Source: Kiritimatiellales bacterium
GTDB taxonomy: Bacteria > Verrucomicrobiota > Kiritimatiellia > Kiritimatiellales > Pontiellaceae
Assembly (NCBI GenBank): GCA_003246265.1
Contig: QKAU01000008.1
Location: 1 to 64,000, forward strand
Reading direction: 5' to 3'
Length of the DNA: 64,000 nt
Part shown: positions 1 to 9,194 of the stretch, piece by piece
Position numbering within the stretch: the stretch's first letter is position 1
Layout of the letters: each line of letters begins with the position of its first letter
Notes under the pieces: generated by a model
Database searches by the model: none
What the model was told of the DNA's origin: nothing
What the model saw: only the letters and a program-made list of their open reading frames with translations
Made by a program: the position numbers and the translations under genes

Positions 1-512
1 ACGCCAACGTTGCTGGTGATGTCCACGTTTTCACCAAACCCGTTGATCTCGTTGCTGGCATACCAGTCGCCCGCGCTGTCCTGCACCAGCCAGCGCAACG
101 CCCGGTCGGTCATTCCGCCGAAGCTGCCGATACCGTTGATGGTGTAGCTGTCGAGGGTCTCGGTGCTGGTCACATCCCATGCGAGCATGATGGATTGGAC
201 CGTTCCGGCTGTAACGCCACCCTGCCAACGCCCCAGCAGGTCGTTGTTTGCCCCGTTGAATACGGTAAAGGAGGTCGATGCCGCATGGCTGAGCGCCGCA
301 TAGAAATTGGGGCTGGCGACCGCGGCCGTATTGTTGTAGTCCGGACCCACCGCCGGACTCTGGTAGGAAGCGTCCGTGAAGGTCGTGTTCTGCGCAATGT
401 TCTGATTGGCGGTAACGGCATCCGTCGTCGGGCCCCACGAGACGATGACGGCACCCTGCGCCACCATGGCAGCGGCAATCAACATCGCCATCGCTGATAC
501 TGTTTTCTTCAT
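1..512 (-). CDS. Exported protein of unknown function (C-terminus beyond window)
   Basis: The reading frame opens at ATG 512, eight bases after an AGGAG ribosome site, and runs off the window start without a stop, so about 170 codons are visible. The first 20 residues (MKKTVSAMAMLIAAAMVAQG) are a classic Sec signal peptide. The mature part is rich in Ser, Thr, Asn, Gly and aromatic residues and has no Cys up to the break, as in secreted beta-sandwich proteins of this group. I recognise no family. A C-terminal sorting tag (for example PEP-CTERM) would be expected if it is a surface protein, but that end is not in the window. It lies downstream of the sulfatase block in the same direction but behind a strong terminator, so it is probably transcribed separately. 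Confidence 0.75.
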   Translation of the reverse strand, partial: MKKTVSAMAMLIAAAMVAQGAVIVSWGPTTDAVTANQNIAQNTTFTDASYQSPAVGPDYNNTAAVASPNFYAALSHAASTSFTVFNGANNDLLGRWQGGVTAGTVQSIMLAWDVTSTETLDSYTINGIGSFGGMTDRALRWLVQDSAGDWYASNEINGFGENVDITSNVG

Positions 513-833
513 CTTGTTCTCCTGTTTACTTGCATCAAGCAGGGTCTATCCCTACCCGTTGTGCATCGAATAAGTTGCCATGTCTCCAGGATGAACAACA
601 TAGCCGATCCTGCAATTAGCCCTTCACTTATTGCACAATGGAGTTGCGGATGCAGGAACCGTCCAGCACGCCCCTCCGGCGAAGGCGCGGGCTCGTCGAC
701 GTGAGCACCGCACCCTGCGCTTCCAGGCGTGGCCAGCCCGGCGGTCGCGCCCTAGCTACCCACACCGGCGAGGCAAGCACAAAAAAAACGGGGTGCGCGA
801 GGCACCCCGTCCCAATCCGTTCCTGAACCTGCC
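513..833. other. Intergenic stretch, no gene seen
   Basis: 321 bases between the stop of the small EF-hand gene and the start of the exported protein at 512. It contains the terminator at 781-810 and presumably the promoter of the gene at 512, but I could not pick convincing -35/-10 boxes. No RNA gene or small coding frame with a good ribosome site was found. Confidence 0.5.
781..810 (-). terminator. Intrinsic terminator of the sulfatase/EF-hand block
   Basis: Read on the minus strand, an 8-bp GC-rich stem (CGGGGTGC pairing with GCACCCCG, extended by an A-T pair), a five-base loop and a run of eight T. It lies 24-53 bases after the TAG of the small EF-hand gene, a textbook rho-independent terminator closing the minus-strand operon. 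Confidence 0.93.
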
Positions 834-1157
834 CTAGGCGTCCGTCTTCTCGGACTTCTTGGCCCAGTAGGCCTTGCGCTCCTTGCCGGTCGCGATGCCG
901 TCCTTGTCGGTATCCATCTCTTCGAACATCGCCTCGACCTTCTGCTGGTTCCACTTCCAACCCTTCTCTTCCCACTTGGCCTTCTGCATGGCGATGAACT
1001 GCTCCTTGGTCCAGTCCGCATTGGCCTGGGCGGCCGCATCGCCCTTGGCGGGCTGGCTTTCGGCCTTGTCGCCCTTGGCCCCTTCGCTCTTCGGCTCTTC
1101 GGCCTGCAACGTCATCCCCATGGCGGCCACGGCCGCAATCCATGTCCACTTGTTCAT
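834..1157 (-). CDS. Small secreted EF-hand protein related to the sulfatase tail domain
   Basis: 107 residues: a signal peptide (about residues 1-19), a charged low-complexity Lys/Glu/Ala/Gly/Asp spacer (20-45), then a compact domain (about 48-100) with conserved Trp residues and one EF-hand-type calcium loop, DTDKDGIATGKE, carrying acidic residues at loop positions 1, 3, 5 and 12. The same domain ends the sulfatase at 9195-10922; by eye 28 of 50 aligned residues are identical, including EQF, AKWE, GW-W and KAYWA. The start is supported by an AAAGGGAAAA-type ribosome site. It is the last gene before a strong terminator and lies 89 bases after the multidomain sulfatase, so it probably belongs to the same locus. 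Function unknown; calcium binding outside the cytoplasm and a partner role for the sulfatases are inference. Confidence 0.85.
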   Translation of the reverse strand: MNKWTWIAAVAAMGMTLQAEEPKSEGAKGDKAESQPAKGDAAAQANADWTKEQFIAMQKAKWEEKGWKWNQQKVEAMFEEMDTDKDGIATGKERKAYWAKKSEKTDA

Positions 1158-1246
1158 GCTTTTCCCTTTCCTTTTGTATCGTTCCTGGCCCTGCGTCGGG
1201 CCACCTCATCCAGAACCGTTTCCCGGTACCGCCGTTCCGGCCCTGC

Positions 1247-4159
1247 CTATGGACTGAACGACGCCCCGTAGTTGGGCATGCCGTTGGAAATCCAGTTGTC
1301 GTAGCCGTCCTGCGTATCGTGCCACAGCGGATCGACCCCGTCGGCGCTCCAGAGCAGGCCGTCGTGGATCATGCTGTTGAGCAATGCCCCGTTGGCTCCC
1401 GAAATGTCGCTGGTCTCGCCGATGTCGCTCGAGAGGTTGTAGAGCCTCCAGACGCCGTAGTTCAGCCGGTGCGCCTTGTAGATCCCCCGCCGCAGGCCGA
1501 TCTGGTGCCCGCTCGCATTGTGGCGCACCCAGACCATCGTGTTGGTGTTGGCATCGCGGTCGGCCAGGAGGTCGTCCCAGATATCCGTTCCGGAAAGGAC
1601 CTTGCCTGCCGGAATGGTCGCCTGGGCCAGGCCGGCGAAGGTCGGATAGAAGTCGAACATCGCGATGGGATGGTCGTAGGTCGATCCCGAGGCGAGGGCC
1701 CCGGGATAGTGGATGAACATCGGCGTGCGGATGCCGCCTTCGGTGGTGTTGCCCTTGCCGCCGGAGAGCGGGCCGTTGTCGGCGTCGTCTTCCAGCTTGC
1801 CGCCGTTGTCGCTCATGAAGACGACCAGGGTGTTGTCCAGCATGCCCTCCGTGGTCAGCGTCGCCACGATGTTGCTGATGCCGCGATCGACCGCATACAT
1901 CATGGCCGTGATGAGCTGCTGCGGCGCATAGCTGTCGTTGTTGCCGTCGCCCCCGAACAGCGCGATCAGGTCCGCCGCCTTCGCATGGTGCGGCGTGTGC
2001 GGTGCATTGAAGTTGAGGTAGAGGAAGAACGGCTGGCTAGGCGGGGTGTTGGTGATGAAGGCCACGGCATCGTCCGCCAGCATATCGGTCAGGTAGAGCC
2101 CGTCGGGCGAATCGATCTCGTCGCCGTTGCGCGTCAGCCAGAACTGGTAGTCGTTGGAGGCGGACTCCTTGGGAATCCAGGTTTCGGAATAGTAGTTGTG
2201 CCCCCCGCCAAGGAACCCGAACCAGTAGTCGAAGCCCCGGTTGTTGGGATGGGCGTTCGGGGCCACCCCCATGTGCCACTTGCCGATGGCGCCCGTGTGG
2301 TAGCCCGCATCCTGGAGGACCGTCGCAATCGTCACCTCGTTGGTCGGGATGCCCAGGTCGTTCGCCGGTTCGAAACCGAGCGCGCGGGTGGCGGCGTCCG
2401 GAAGGTCCAACACCTCGTAGGGCAGGTTCTTCGACCCGCCGAAGTGGTGCGGGTAGCGGCCCGTGATCAGCCCCATGCGGCTCGGCCCGCAGAACGGATG
2501 GGCCGTGTAGGCCTGCGTGCAAATCATGCCTGCGGTGGCCAGGCTGTCGATATTCGGCGTATGCGGGGAGACGATGCTGGTCGGCTTTTCCCCGTAGATG
2601 GCGGCATTGAAGCCGACATCGCAATACCCCAGGTCGTCGCACTGGATGAGGAGGATGTTCGGCCGGCTGCCCGCGGGGGGCGGCAGGGGGAACAACCGGT
2701 TGCGGAAGAAGAGGCTGGCATCGGCCCCGCCCTGGACCTGCCGCTCGACCTCGTTGTAGCCCGGCAGCGCCGCCGGTGCGGTGTTGGTCGCACTCCAGGC
2801 TGCATGCCAGATGCCCGACACCAGGTTGTCCGTCCACTCCGCCACGGCCGGAATGCCCGGATTGGTATGGGCGGGCTCCATGCCGATGAAGCTGACCACG
2901 TCGTTCGAACCGTAGGTGATCGTCGGCAGGGCGGCCAGCACGGCCGGGTTGGTCGGATCGCCGCCATGGTAGAACTCGATCACATCGAACTGTCCGTCAT
3001 CGTCCGCGTCGGCCTGCTGGTTGCCGCTCAGGCCGTACCGGGCCACGAACGCCTCCCAGCCGGTCGGGTCGGGCGGCGGGGCGTTGACCGTGATCCGCAG
3101 CATGGCGGTGTCCACGCCGCCCGTCGCGGCTACCTGGATCGAGAAGAGGTTCAACCCCACGTTGGTCGAGGCCGGCGTTCCGATGATCGCCCCGTCGCCC
3201 GCGATCTGGAGCCATTCCGGGCCGGTGAGCTTCGAGAAGGTCATCGGATCGGATTCCGGATCGGAGGCGTCGCCGGCGATGCTGTTGGTGTAGGCCACCC
3301 CGATGTCGGCGCTGGGCTTGATGATCGGATCGCTGCCGAAAGACGGCGGCTGGTTGACGCCCTCGTTCGAGGAGAAGAACTCAAGGCGGTCGATTTCGCG
3401 GCTGTCGGCCACCAACTGGAGCTGGGCGTCGGTATTGCCGGACGTCAGGCCCGGATAGCAGGAACCCGCATTGTAGAAGGCGGTCTGGGAAGTGATGCCG
3501 GCCAGCGTTTGTTCCGCGATCACGGTGGTCCCGGCCGTCAGGTTCTCGACCTTCACGGTGGCGGACCACGATGCGGCGTCCGCCCCCTTCGTGAGCGTGG
3601 AGGTGAAGCGCATCCAGTCGGATTTCCCGGTCCCGGAGGAGAGGCCCAGCGCGCTGCCGGCCACGGTGGTGGAATACTTGTAGTTGGAGACGTTGCCGTC
3701 GTCCCATCCCCGGGTCTGGATGTCGAAGGTGTCGGGTGTCGACTTGTTGCGACGGAACATCAGGCGGATCTCGTTCGCGCCCGTGTCCCAGGCGTCGGAG
3801 TAGAGGTGGGTGTGAAGGATGTAGCTGACGCCGGTGTCGCCGGTACCGGTGCTGTTGAAGCGGAAGATCGAGACCGTCGTCAGGCTGTCCGACGGGCCCA
3901 ATGTACTGGATGCATTGTAGACGGCGTCGCGATAGGTGGTGTCGGGATCGTAGGTCAGGATCCCCTTGGCACCGTTGTAGCCGTCCGCGTTGGTGTTCAC
4001 CACGTTGGCCGGCATCGCGGTCCAGTCGGGATGGTTGCCCAGATCGCCGTTGGAATACCCTTCCGCCCCGGTGAACTCGATGGTTGCAACCTGCGCGCCG
4101 CAGACCGCAACGCACGCCGCCAGACCCAGGATCAACACCTTCACATCTGTTCTCTTCAC
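1247..4159 (-). CDS. Secreted multidomain type I sulfatase
   Basis: 970 residues from GTG 4159, chosen because GAGGAGG lies just upstream and a signal peptide (KVLILGLAACVAVCGA) follows directly; an ATG 75 bases further upstream has neither. Order: signal peptide, a beta-sandwich region (about 25-270), a cadherin/He_PIG-like Ig domain (about 275-365), an acidic DADDDG module ending in GGDPTNP (about 370-470), then the sulfatase domain. Cys557 in FCGPSRMGLITGR is the C-x-P-S-R formylglycine site of S1 sulfatases, and CDD at the domain start supplies calcium ligands. It would remove sulfate esters from an extracellular glycan. The catalytic domain resembles the sulfatase at 9195-10922, and the Ig and acidic modules recur in the hydrolase at 5677-9180. 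A maturase must be encoded elsewhere. Substrate position cannot be read from sequence. Confidence 0.93.
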   Translation of the reverse strand: MKRTDVKVLILGLAACVAVCGAQVATIEFTGAEGYSNGDLGNHPDWTAMPANVVNTNADGYNGAKGILTYDPDTTYRDAVYNASSTLGPSDSLTTVSIFRFNSTGTGDTGVSYILHTHLYSDAWDTGANEIRLMFRRNKSTPDTFDIQTRGWDDGNVSNYKYSTTVAGSALGLSSGTGKSDWMRFTSTLTKGADAASWSATVKVENLTAGTTVIAEQTLAGITSQTAFYNAGSCYPGLTSGNTDAQLQLVADSREIDRLEFFSSNEGVNQPPSFGSDPIIKPSADIGVAYTNSIAGDASDPESDPMTFSKLTGPEWLQIAGDGAIIGTPASTNVGLNLFSIQVAATGGVDTAMLRITVNAPPPDPTGWEAFVARYGLSGNQQADADDDGQFDVIEFYHGGDPTNPAVLAALPTITYGSNDVVSFIGMEPAHTNPGIPAVAEWTDNLVSGIWHAAWSATNTAPAALPGYNEVERQVQGGADASLFFRNRLFPLPPPAGSRPNILLIQCDDLGYCDVGFNAAIYGEKPTSIVSPHTPNIDSLATAGMICTQAYTAHPFCGPSRMGLITGRYPHHFGGSKNLPYEVLDLPDAATRALGFEPANDLGIPTNEVTIATVLQDAGYHTGAIGKWHMGVAPNAHPNNRGFDYWFGFLGGGHNYYSETWIPKESASNDYQFWLTRNGDEIDSPDGLYLTDMLADDAVAFITNTPPSQPFFLYLNFNAPHTPHHAKAADLIALFGGDGNNDSYAPQQLITAMMYAVDRGISNIVATLTTEGMLDNTLVVFMSDNGGKLEDDADNGPLSGGKGNTTEGGIRTPMFIHYPGALASGSTYDHPIAMFDFYPTFAGLAQATIPAGKVLSGTDIWDDLLADRDANTNTMVWVRHNASGHQIGLRRGIYKAHRLNYGVWRLYNLSSDIGETSDISGANGALLNSMIHDGLLWSADGVDPLWHDTQDGYDNWISNGMPNYGASFSP

Positions 4160-4370
4160 CTTATCCTCCTCATGCACCCGGCTCTGCATATTGTTGGACC
4201 ATCCACCCCCCGGCGGTTTGAAGGCAGTCGCCATCTTTGTCCATCAGCGAAGGGGAAGAAGTCGAATGTAGACCAATATACCGCCAGCGCGGAAAATGGA
4301 TATAGCGATTCCTATACAAGAACAGGCTGATCTTGCACTTCAAGGACACCAAGGCCGAGGGGCATATCTC
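4160..4370. promoter_or_regulatory. Gap before the multidomain sulfatase; small inverted repeat
   Basis: 211 bases between the permease stop and the sulfatase start, much wider than other gaps in the block, so a separate promoter or an RNA-processing site is likely. Positions 4301-4316 hold an inverted repeat, TATAG and CTATA separated by six bases, within an AT-rich patch. No clean -35/-10 pair was identified. Whether the repeat is an operator is a guess. Confidence 0.25.
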
Positions 4371-5636
4371 TCAGGAATCCTTGCGGAAGGTCTCCCGCAA
4401 GGCCGCGGCACAGACGGCGGCACCGATAAAGGCGACCGGCATCACCCAGATGGCCTGCCGGAATGCGGCATGGATGGATTCCGCCGATGCACCCTCCCCG
4501 CCTCCGAAGAGGGTGACCAGCTGCCCGAACAGCGGCTGGCCGATGGCACCCATTCCCATGAGGACGACGGCGGAGAGCCCGTTCGCCGTACCCAGCACCT
4601 TATCGTCGTTCGACTCGGCAATCACCGCGTAGCCGATGCTCTGCGAGGCCGTGATGATCCCCAGCAGCAGGAAGAGGGCGTAGAACATCACCGCCCCGTC
4701 GGATGGGGGGAGGATGATGAGCAGCATGACGAGCAGCGACAGCGTTGCTCCGCCGATCATGGCGATCCTGCGCGACCGTATCCGGTCGGAGATCAGGCCG
4801 CCCAGGGGCGAACCGATCATGGTACCGATGAAGATCATTCCAATGATCGCTGTCGATACGGCCTCCGAAAATCGGGGATTGACGATCTTGAGATAGGTGG
4901 TTCCCCACACGGCGCCCAGCAGGAGGACGGAGAGGTTCAGCAGGCCGATATAAAGTCCGGCGAGCCAGTTCTGCCGGTTCCGGGCGGCCATGGCCAGCCC
5001 CGCGCCGAGCGGGACGCGCTCCGCCTCCACGCCCCGGGCCGGAGCACCGTCCGGAAAATCCCGCAACAGCGCGGCGGACAGCACAAGCAGCGCGCACCCT
5101 GCCGCACCCATGGACAGCATGGCCCCCCGGGCGCCGACGGCGGCGACCAGCCCCAGCATGGGTGCGCCGGATATCCAGCCCCCGAACACCGCAAAGGTCA
5201 CCAGCAGGCCGGCCACCAGCGCCAGCTTGCCCGACGGGAACCAGCGCGGCGCCAACCGGAAAGGGGCCATGAAGGCCACGCAGTGCGCCCCACCCTGGAT
5301 GAACCTCATGGCCATGGCGGCATGGACGCTCGCGGCATAGGCTAGACCGAATACGCAGAGCACCACGACGGCAAGGGAGAACAGGACCAGCTGCCTTACC
5401 GATACCTTGTCGAGCAGCACCCCTGCGGGAATCAGCAGCAGCACGGTTCCATACAGGAACGTCCCTGCGAAGTTGCCGAAGGCATCGGGCGTCCCGAGCT
5501 GGAGCACCTCCTTGAAATGCTCCTGCATCGCCGCCGATCCAAGCAGGGTCATCTGGATGAAGCTGTAGCAGAAGAATGCCCCCGCGGTGAAGACCACCAG
5601 CCACGGACGCATCGACGATGGTTTGCCGCCTTCCAT
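4371..5636 (-). CDS. Major facilitator superfamily permease
   Basis: 421 residues with about twelve hydrophobic segments in two halves, typical of MFS carriers. ATG 5636 is preferred because GGGGGAG precedes it and the hydrophobic N-terminus starts soon after; the 33-codon upstream extension is Arg/Thr-rich and lies against the preceding gene. The loop between helices 2 and 3 has LLDKVSVRQ, and the second half has the matching GGLISDRIRSRR, both resembling the MFS signature loop. It sits 40 bases after the GH42/GH50-type hydrolase and before a sulfatase, so it probably imports mono- or oligosaccharides released by the locus. It is the only transporter there; no SusC/SusD pair or ABC importer was seen. 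Substrate unknown. Confidence 0.85.
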   Translation of the reverse strand: MEGGKPSSMRPWLVVFTAGAFFCYSFIQMTLLGSAAMQEHFKEVLQLGTPDAFGNFAGTFLYGTVLLLIPAGVLLDKVSVRQLVLFSLAVVVLCVFGLAYAASVHAAMAMRFIQGGAHCVAFMAPFRLAPRWFPSGKLALVAGLLVTFAVFGGWISGAPMLGLVAAVGARGAMLSMGAAGCALLVLSAALLRDFPDGAPARGVEAERVPLGAGLAMAARNRQNWLAGLYIGLLNLSVLLLGAVWGTTYLKIVNPRFSEAVSTAIIGMIFIGTMIGSPLGGLISDRIRSRRIAMIGGATLSLLVMLLIILPPSDGAVMFYALFLLLGIITASQSIGYAVIAESNDDKVLGTANGLSAVVLMGMGAIGQPLFGQLVTLFGGGEGASAESIHAAFRQAIWVMPVAFIGAAVCAAALRETFRKDS

Positions 5637-5676
5637 GCTCTCCCCCTTCCTATCCGGCTGGTCCGGCCGCGTGGCC

Positions 5677-8600
5677 CTATTGCGCCGACAGGACGATGTT
5701 GTCCAGGTAGACGTTGTCCGTGGCATCCGAGGCATCGCAGTTGAAGCGGATCTTCACATTGGAGGTAAACGCATAGCTTCCGCTGTCGAGCACCACCTGC
5801 GGATCCTGGCGCGTGCCGTTCGCGAAATCCGTTCCCGCCACGTACGCGGCAACGGTCGTCCAGCTGGCTCCGCCGTTGGAACTGAACTGCACCCAGAAGT
5901 CCTCCCCCGCCTCCATGCCGTTGCAGATGTAGGAGAAATCGACCAGCAGCCGGGTCTTCGACGAAAGATCCAGCGGATTGGCCAGCTCGATGTTCGACGA
6001 CGAGCTCGCGCTCCGGATATGGGCGCATGCGGTGCCGATCGACCAGGTGGCGTTGGCCAGCCACCGCGAATCGGAACCGGCATCCAGCCAGTTGCCCAGG
6101 TTGCCGCCCTCGAAGTCGTCGCTGGCCAGCACGACGAGAGGGGGCGAGCCCACGATGATCCTCAGCGTCGCCGTATCGCTGCCGCCCGATGAAACGACCT
6201 GAACCACGAAATCGTTCGTTCCAAGATCGCCGGCCCCTGGCGTTCCGCCGAGCGCCCCGCTCGACGCCACGGCCAGCCATGCCGGCCCCGACAGCTTCGA
6301 GAACGTCAGCGGATCGGATTCGGGATCGGAGGCCTCTCCGGCGATGGATCCGGTGTAGGCAACGTCGACGACGGCGGCCGATTTCAGGATGGGATCGACC
6401 GCAAAGGCGGGCGGCTGGTTGACCTCCTCGACCTTCACCGTCCAGAAGAGTTTCGGATCCGAGAGGCCCAGCGCGGCGAGGTGTTCGCCCATCGCCCCGT
6501 CGTTTTCCACGATGGCGATGGCCTGGTTCGTATCCCACGCCCCGACCAGCAGGTTGGTCCTGGTGAGGACGAACGCGGCCAGCAGGGGGTCGTTGCGGAC
6601 CTGGAAGGTAAAATCGCCGGTCGCCGGATCGAACACCGGCAGGATGCCCGCCACCGCCGGGTTGGTCGGATCGCCGCCGAAAACATATTCGCCCCAGTCG
6701 TCCAGGCTGTCCGCATCGGCGTTGTCGGTGCGGACGCCCGTCAATCCATACTGCACCACGAAGTTGCTCCAGACCGGATTGGCCGGCAGGCTCCGCCTGA
6801 TGCGCAGCAGCAGCACGTCCTGGGAATCCATGACAAACGTGCTCGGGACAAGCCCTCCCGTGACCAGGTCATCGATCGAGTCCATGTGGGAAGCCGCCAG
6901 CACCACGCTCCGCGGATCCTGGCTCAGGTTGATGAGGCAAAGGGAGACATCCCCGCTCGAGGCCTCCTCGTGCTGGTAGCAGACCACGCCGTAGTGGGGA
7001 ACCCCGTTGGTCGTGGCAACCGCGCAATCGACCGGCAACACCGGCTTTCTGGAAGCCAGCGCCGCCTCCAGGGCGGCGGCCATGGCGTAGATTTCGCCAT
7101 GGGCGACCGTGGCGATCGGCGACAGGCCCGATCCCCCTGAACGGGCGACGCCGCGCTCGGTCCTGAGGAAGCAGCTGGAAGGATCGACCAGCAAGAGCTT
7201 GCCGCCACCCGCCTCGAAGGCCTGGAGGCCGGCCAGATCCGCATCGGAGATGAATTCCGTCCGGGGAACGACCAGCGTCTGCGTTGCGTTCGACACCGCG
7301 GACAGTTCCGCCGGGGTGGTGAAGCCGACCGGCACATTAAGCAGCTTGAGCGCCTCGTAGACATCGGTCATGTTGTCCGAATAGGTGTCGTCCTGGAGCG
7401 CCGAATCCTTGCTGTAGTAGACGACGTAGCAGCGCTCCGCCGGCAGGAACGAGGCGAACGTGGCGGCATGGGCGTTGATCTCCTTCATGGTCCGGCCGTA
7501 GGCGTCCAGCACGATCGGCTGCACCACGGGACTGCCGGCGAACTCCGACATGGACCGGATCGAGGCATCGCCCTGGTTGCGGTTCCAGAACCAGGCGTTC
7601 ATCCCCGACAGCCCCTGGGACGCCGCCATCCAGAGAATGGCCCGGACATACCGCTCATCCATGTGGAAATCGCGCCAGCGATTGCCGGTGAATCCGTGCC
7701 ATTCGGCATCGAGGTAGGGTTTGCCCGGGCTCATCGACTTGATGAAGTCCATCATGACGGCCTGCGCGCGCCACTCGAAGGCGTAGCGGTTTCTCCAGTC
7801 CTGCTCCACGCGGATGTCGTAGGCCGCCCCGAACGGGGTGCACTGGCTGTCGGAGCCGGGAATATCCAGCATCTTGGCCAGATACTCGTAGTCGATCCCC
7901 TGGTCCTGCCATGCGGTATGGATCGATCCTTCGCCCCAGATCTTGACGTAGGTGGAGGGCGTTGCATCCACGCTGTGCGCCAGGTCGTGGAGGAACGTCA
8001 GCCAGCCGTTGACCCGCTCCATGTTGAACGCGCACCAGTCATACCAGATGGGGCCGCCCTGCAGGCTTTCGCTCACGCCGTCGTCGACCACGTAGTTTGC
8101 GGTGGAGGCCGTTGCGAAGTCGGGATAGCCGGTTCCATACGCGGCATTGAGGGAGGCGATGTTGGTGTAGACGTTCTGCAGCCAGGCCGCGAACTTCGCG
8201 TAGGTATGCGCGGAGAGGTTGTTCGCCGAGTCGGAGTTGCCCTGGCGGATCGGAAAGCGCGGCTCGTTGTTGAGCAGATGGTACCTGGGGCCGCCGACGG
8301 CGTCCAGGCTGGCCACGGCCGGGCCCAGCACCTGGCTGAAGAGGTTGCTCTCCCACTGCCGCACCAGCGGGTTGTCGATATCGTAGTGGTTGAAATAGCG
8401 CCGCCCGTCGACGAGCACATCGGGATAGTCGTCGGGAAGCCAATGACCGGGGGTGGAGCTCACCACGGTGGCATGCCAGAATTCGACGGGGGCGGCGCCC
8501 ACGTTCTTCAGGTTGTTGACGTCGCCAAGGAAGTTGTTGAGCTGGGACGCGCTCGCCAGGTTGGTCTGGGCCATGTGCGGACGAAGCCCGTAATAGGCGG

Positions 8601-9180
8601 CCCCCATGCGGCCGAACGCCTGCCAGACGCCTTCATCGTTTTCCGGTTGCCAGAAGAACCGGCTGGGCACCACTTTTCTTCCGTCCAGCTCGTAATGGGT
8701 TCCGCTCAGCGTCAGGAAACCCGTGGAAAAATCGGGCGGGGCCAGCAGGACGATGCTCCCCGCGATCTGCTGGTCCAGTTCCGCGATGGCGGCGTCGGCG
8801 ATCTCGATGCAGTCCGCCAGTTCGTCGAACGGGAGCCCGGCCGCGCCGTAGGCGGCATACACCGGATCATCGGTGGCAAAGGAGCCCTTCTCGGCATAGG
8901 CGCTGTCGATCGACGCGGGGTTGCCCCGGTCCCAGGGCGTAAACTGATTCTTGAAGAGTTCGAGCGTGACCTGGGTGACCTGGGCATAGTCGGTGTTCAC
9001 CCCGGCAACCTGGGCCTGGGCTACCTTGTTCGACAAGGCAACGGCCTTGGCCTGCACCTGGCCCATCAGCGCGTTGTAGGTCGCCGTGTCCGTAGGCCCG
9101 CTATAGATGCCCGCCCATGCCGTGGCGCACAGCAACCATGCGGTGCCCGCCACCACGCGCGCATTGGATCCTCTTTCCAT
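5677..9180 (-). CDS. Secreted GH-A clan glycoside hydrolase (GH42/GH50-type) with Ig and sugar-binding-like modules
   Basis: 1167 residues from ATG 9180 (GGGGGAGAAG upstream, signal peptide VVAGTAWLLCATAWAG after). The (beta/alpha)8 part spans about residues 150-600. Glu306 in LLNNEPRF fits the acid/base and Glu493 in YLDAEWHGF the nucleophile of clan GH-A; the segment with LNAAYGT resembles the LNxAWGT region of GH42 and GH50. A glutamine-amidotransferase-like trimerisation region follows, then an acidic module ending GGDPTNP, an He_PIG-like Ig domain, and a C-terminal beta-sandwich (about 1000-1167) resembling MAM or carbohydrate-binding folds. Likely activity is beta-galactosidase or exo-agarase on galactan oligomers; family and specificity are uncertain. 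The Ig and acidic modules are close copies of those in the sulfatase at 1247-4159, in opposite order. It lies 14 bases after the EF-hand sulfatase, so cotranscribed. Confidence 0.85.
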   Translation of the reverse strand: MERGSNARVVAGTAWLLCATAWAGIYSGPTDTATYNALMGQVQAKAVALSNKVAQAQVAGVNTDYAQVTQVTLELFKNQFTPWDRGNPASIDSAYAEKGSFATDDPVYAAYGAAGLPFDELADCIEIADAAIAELDQQIAGSIVLLAPPDFSTGFLTLSGTHYELDGRKVVPSRFFWQPENDEGVWQAFGRMGAAYYGLRPHMAQTNLASASQLNNFLGDVNNLKNVGAAPVEFWHATVVSSTPGHWLPDDYPDVLVDGRRYFNHYDIDNPLVRQWESNLFSQVLGPAVASLDAVGGPRYHLLNNEPRFPIRQGNSDSANNLSAHTYAKFAAWLQNVYTNIASLNAAYGTGYPDFATASTANYVVDDGVSESLQGGPIWYDWCAFNMERVNGWLTFLHDLAHSVDATPSTYVKIWGEGSIHTAWQDQGIDYEYLAKMLDIPGSDSQCTPFGAAYDIRVEQDWRNRYAFEWRAQAVMMDFIKSMSPGKPYLDAEWHGFTGNRWRDFHMDERYVRAILWMAASQGLSGMNAWFWNRNQGDASIRSMSEFAGSPVVQPIVLDAYGRTMKEINAHAATFASFLPAERCYVVYYSKDSALQDDTYSDNMTDVYEALKLLNVPVGFTTPAELSAVSNATQTLVVPRTEFISDADLAGLQAFEAGGGKLLLVDPSSCFLRTERGVARSGGSGLSPIATVAHGEIYAMAAALEAALASRKPVLPVDCAVATTNGVPHYGVVCYQHEEASSGDVSLCLINLSQDPRSVVLAASHMDSIDDLVTGGLVPSTFVMDSQDVLLLRIRRSLPANPVWSNFVVQYGLTGVRTDNADADSLDDWGEYVFGGDPTNPAVAGILPVFDPATGDFTFQVRNDPLLAAFVLTRTNLLVGAWDTNQAIAIVENDGAMGEHLAALGLSDPKLFWTVKVEEVNQPPAFAVDPILKSAAVVDVAYTGSIAGEASDPESDPLTFSKLSGPAWLAVASSGALGGTPGAGDLGTNDFVVQVVSSGGSDTATLRIIVGSPPLVVLASDDFEGGNLGNWLDAGSDSRWLANATWSIGTACAHIRSASSSSNIELANPLDLSSKTRLLVDFSYICNGMEAGEDFWVQFSSNGGASWTTVAAYVAGTDFANGTRQDPQVVLDSGSYAFTSNVKIRFNCDASDATDNVYLDNIVLSAQ

Positions 9181-9194
9181 GACTTCTCCCCCAG

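Noticed and set aside
1142..4330. A 1062-codon plus-strand frame opposite the multidomain sulfatase
   Set aside because: Antisense shadow; the minus frame has a signal peptide, sulfatase motif and ribosome site, while this one has none.
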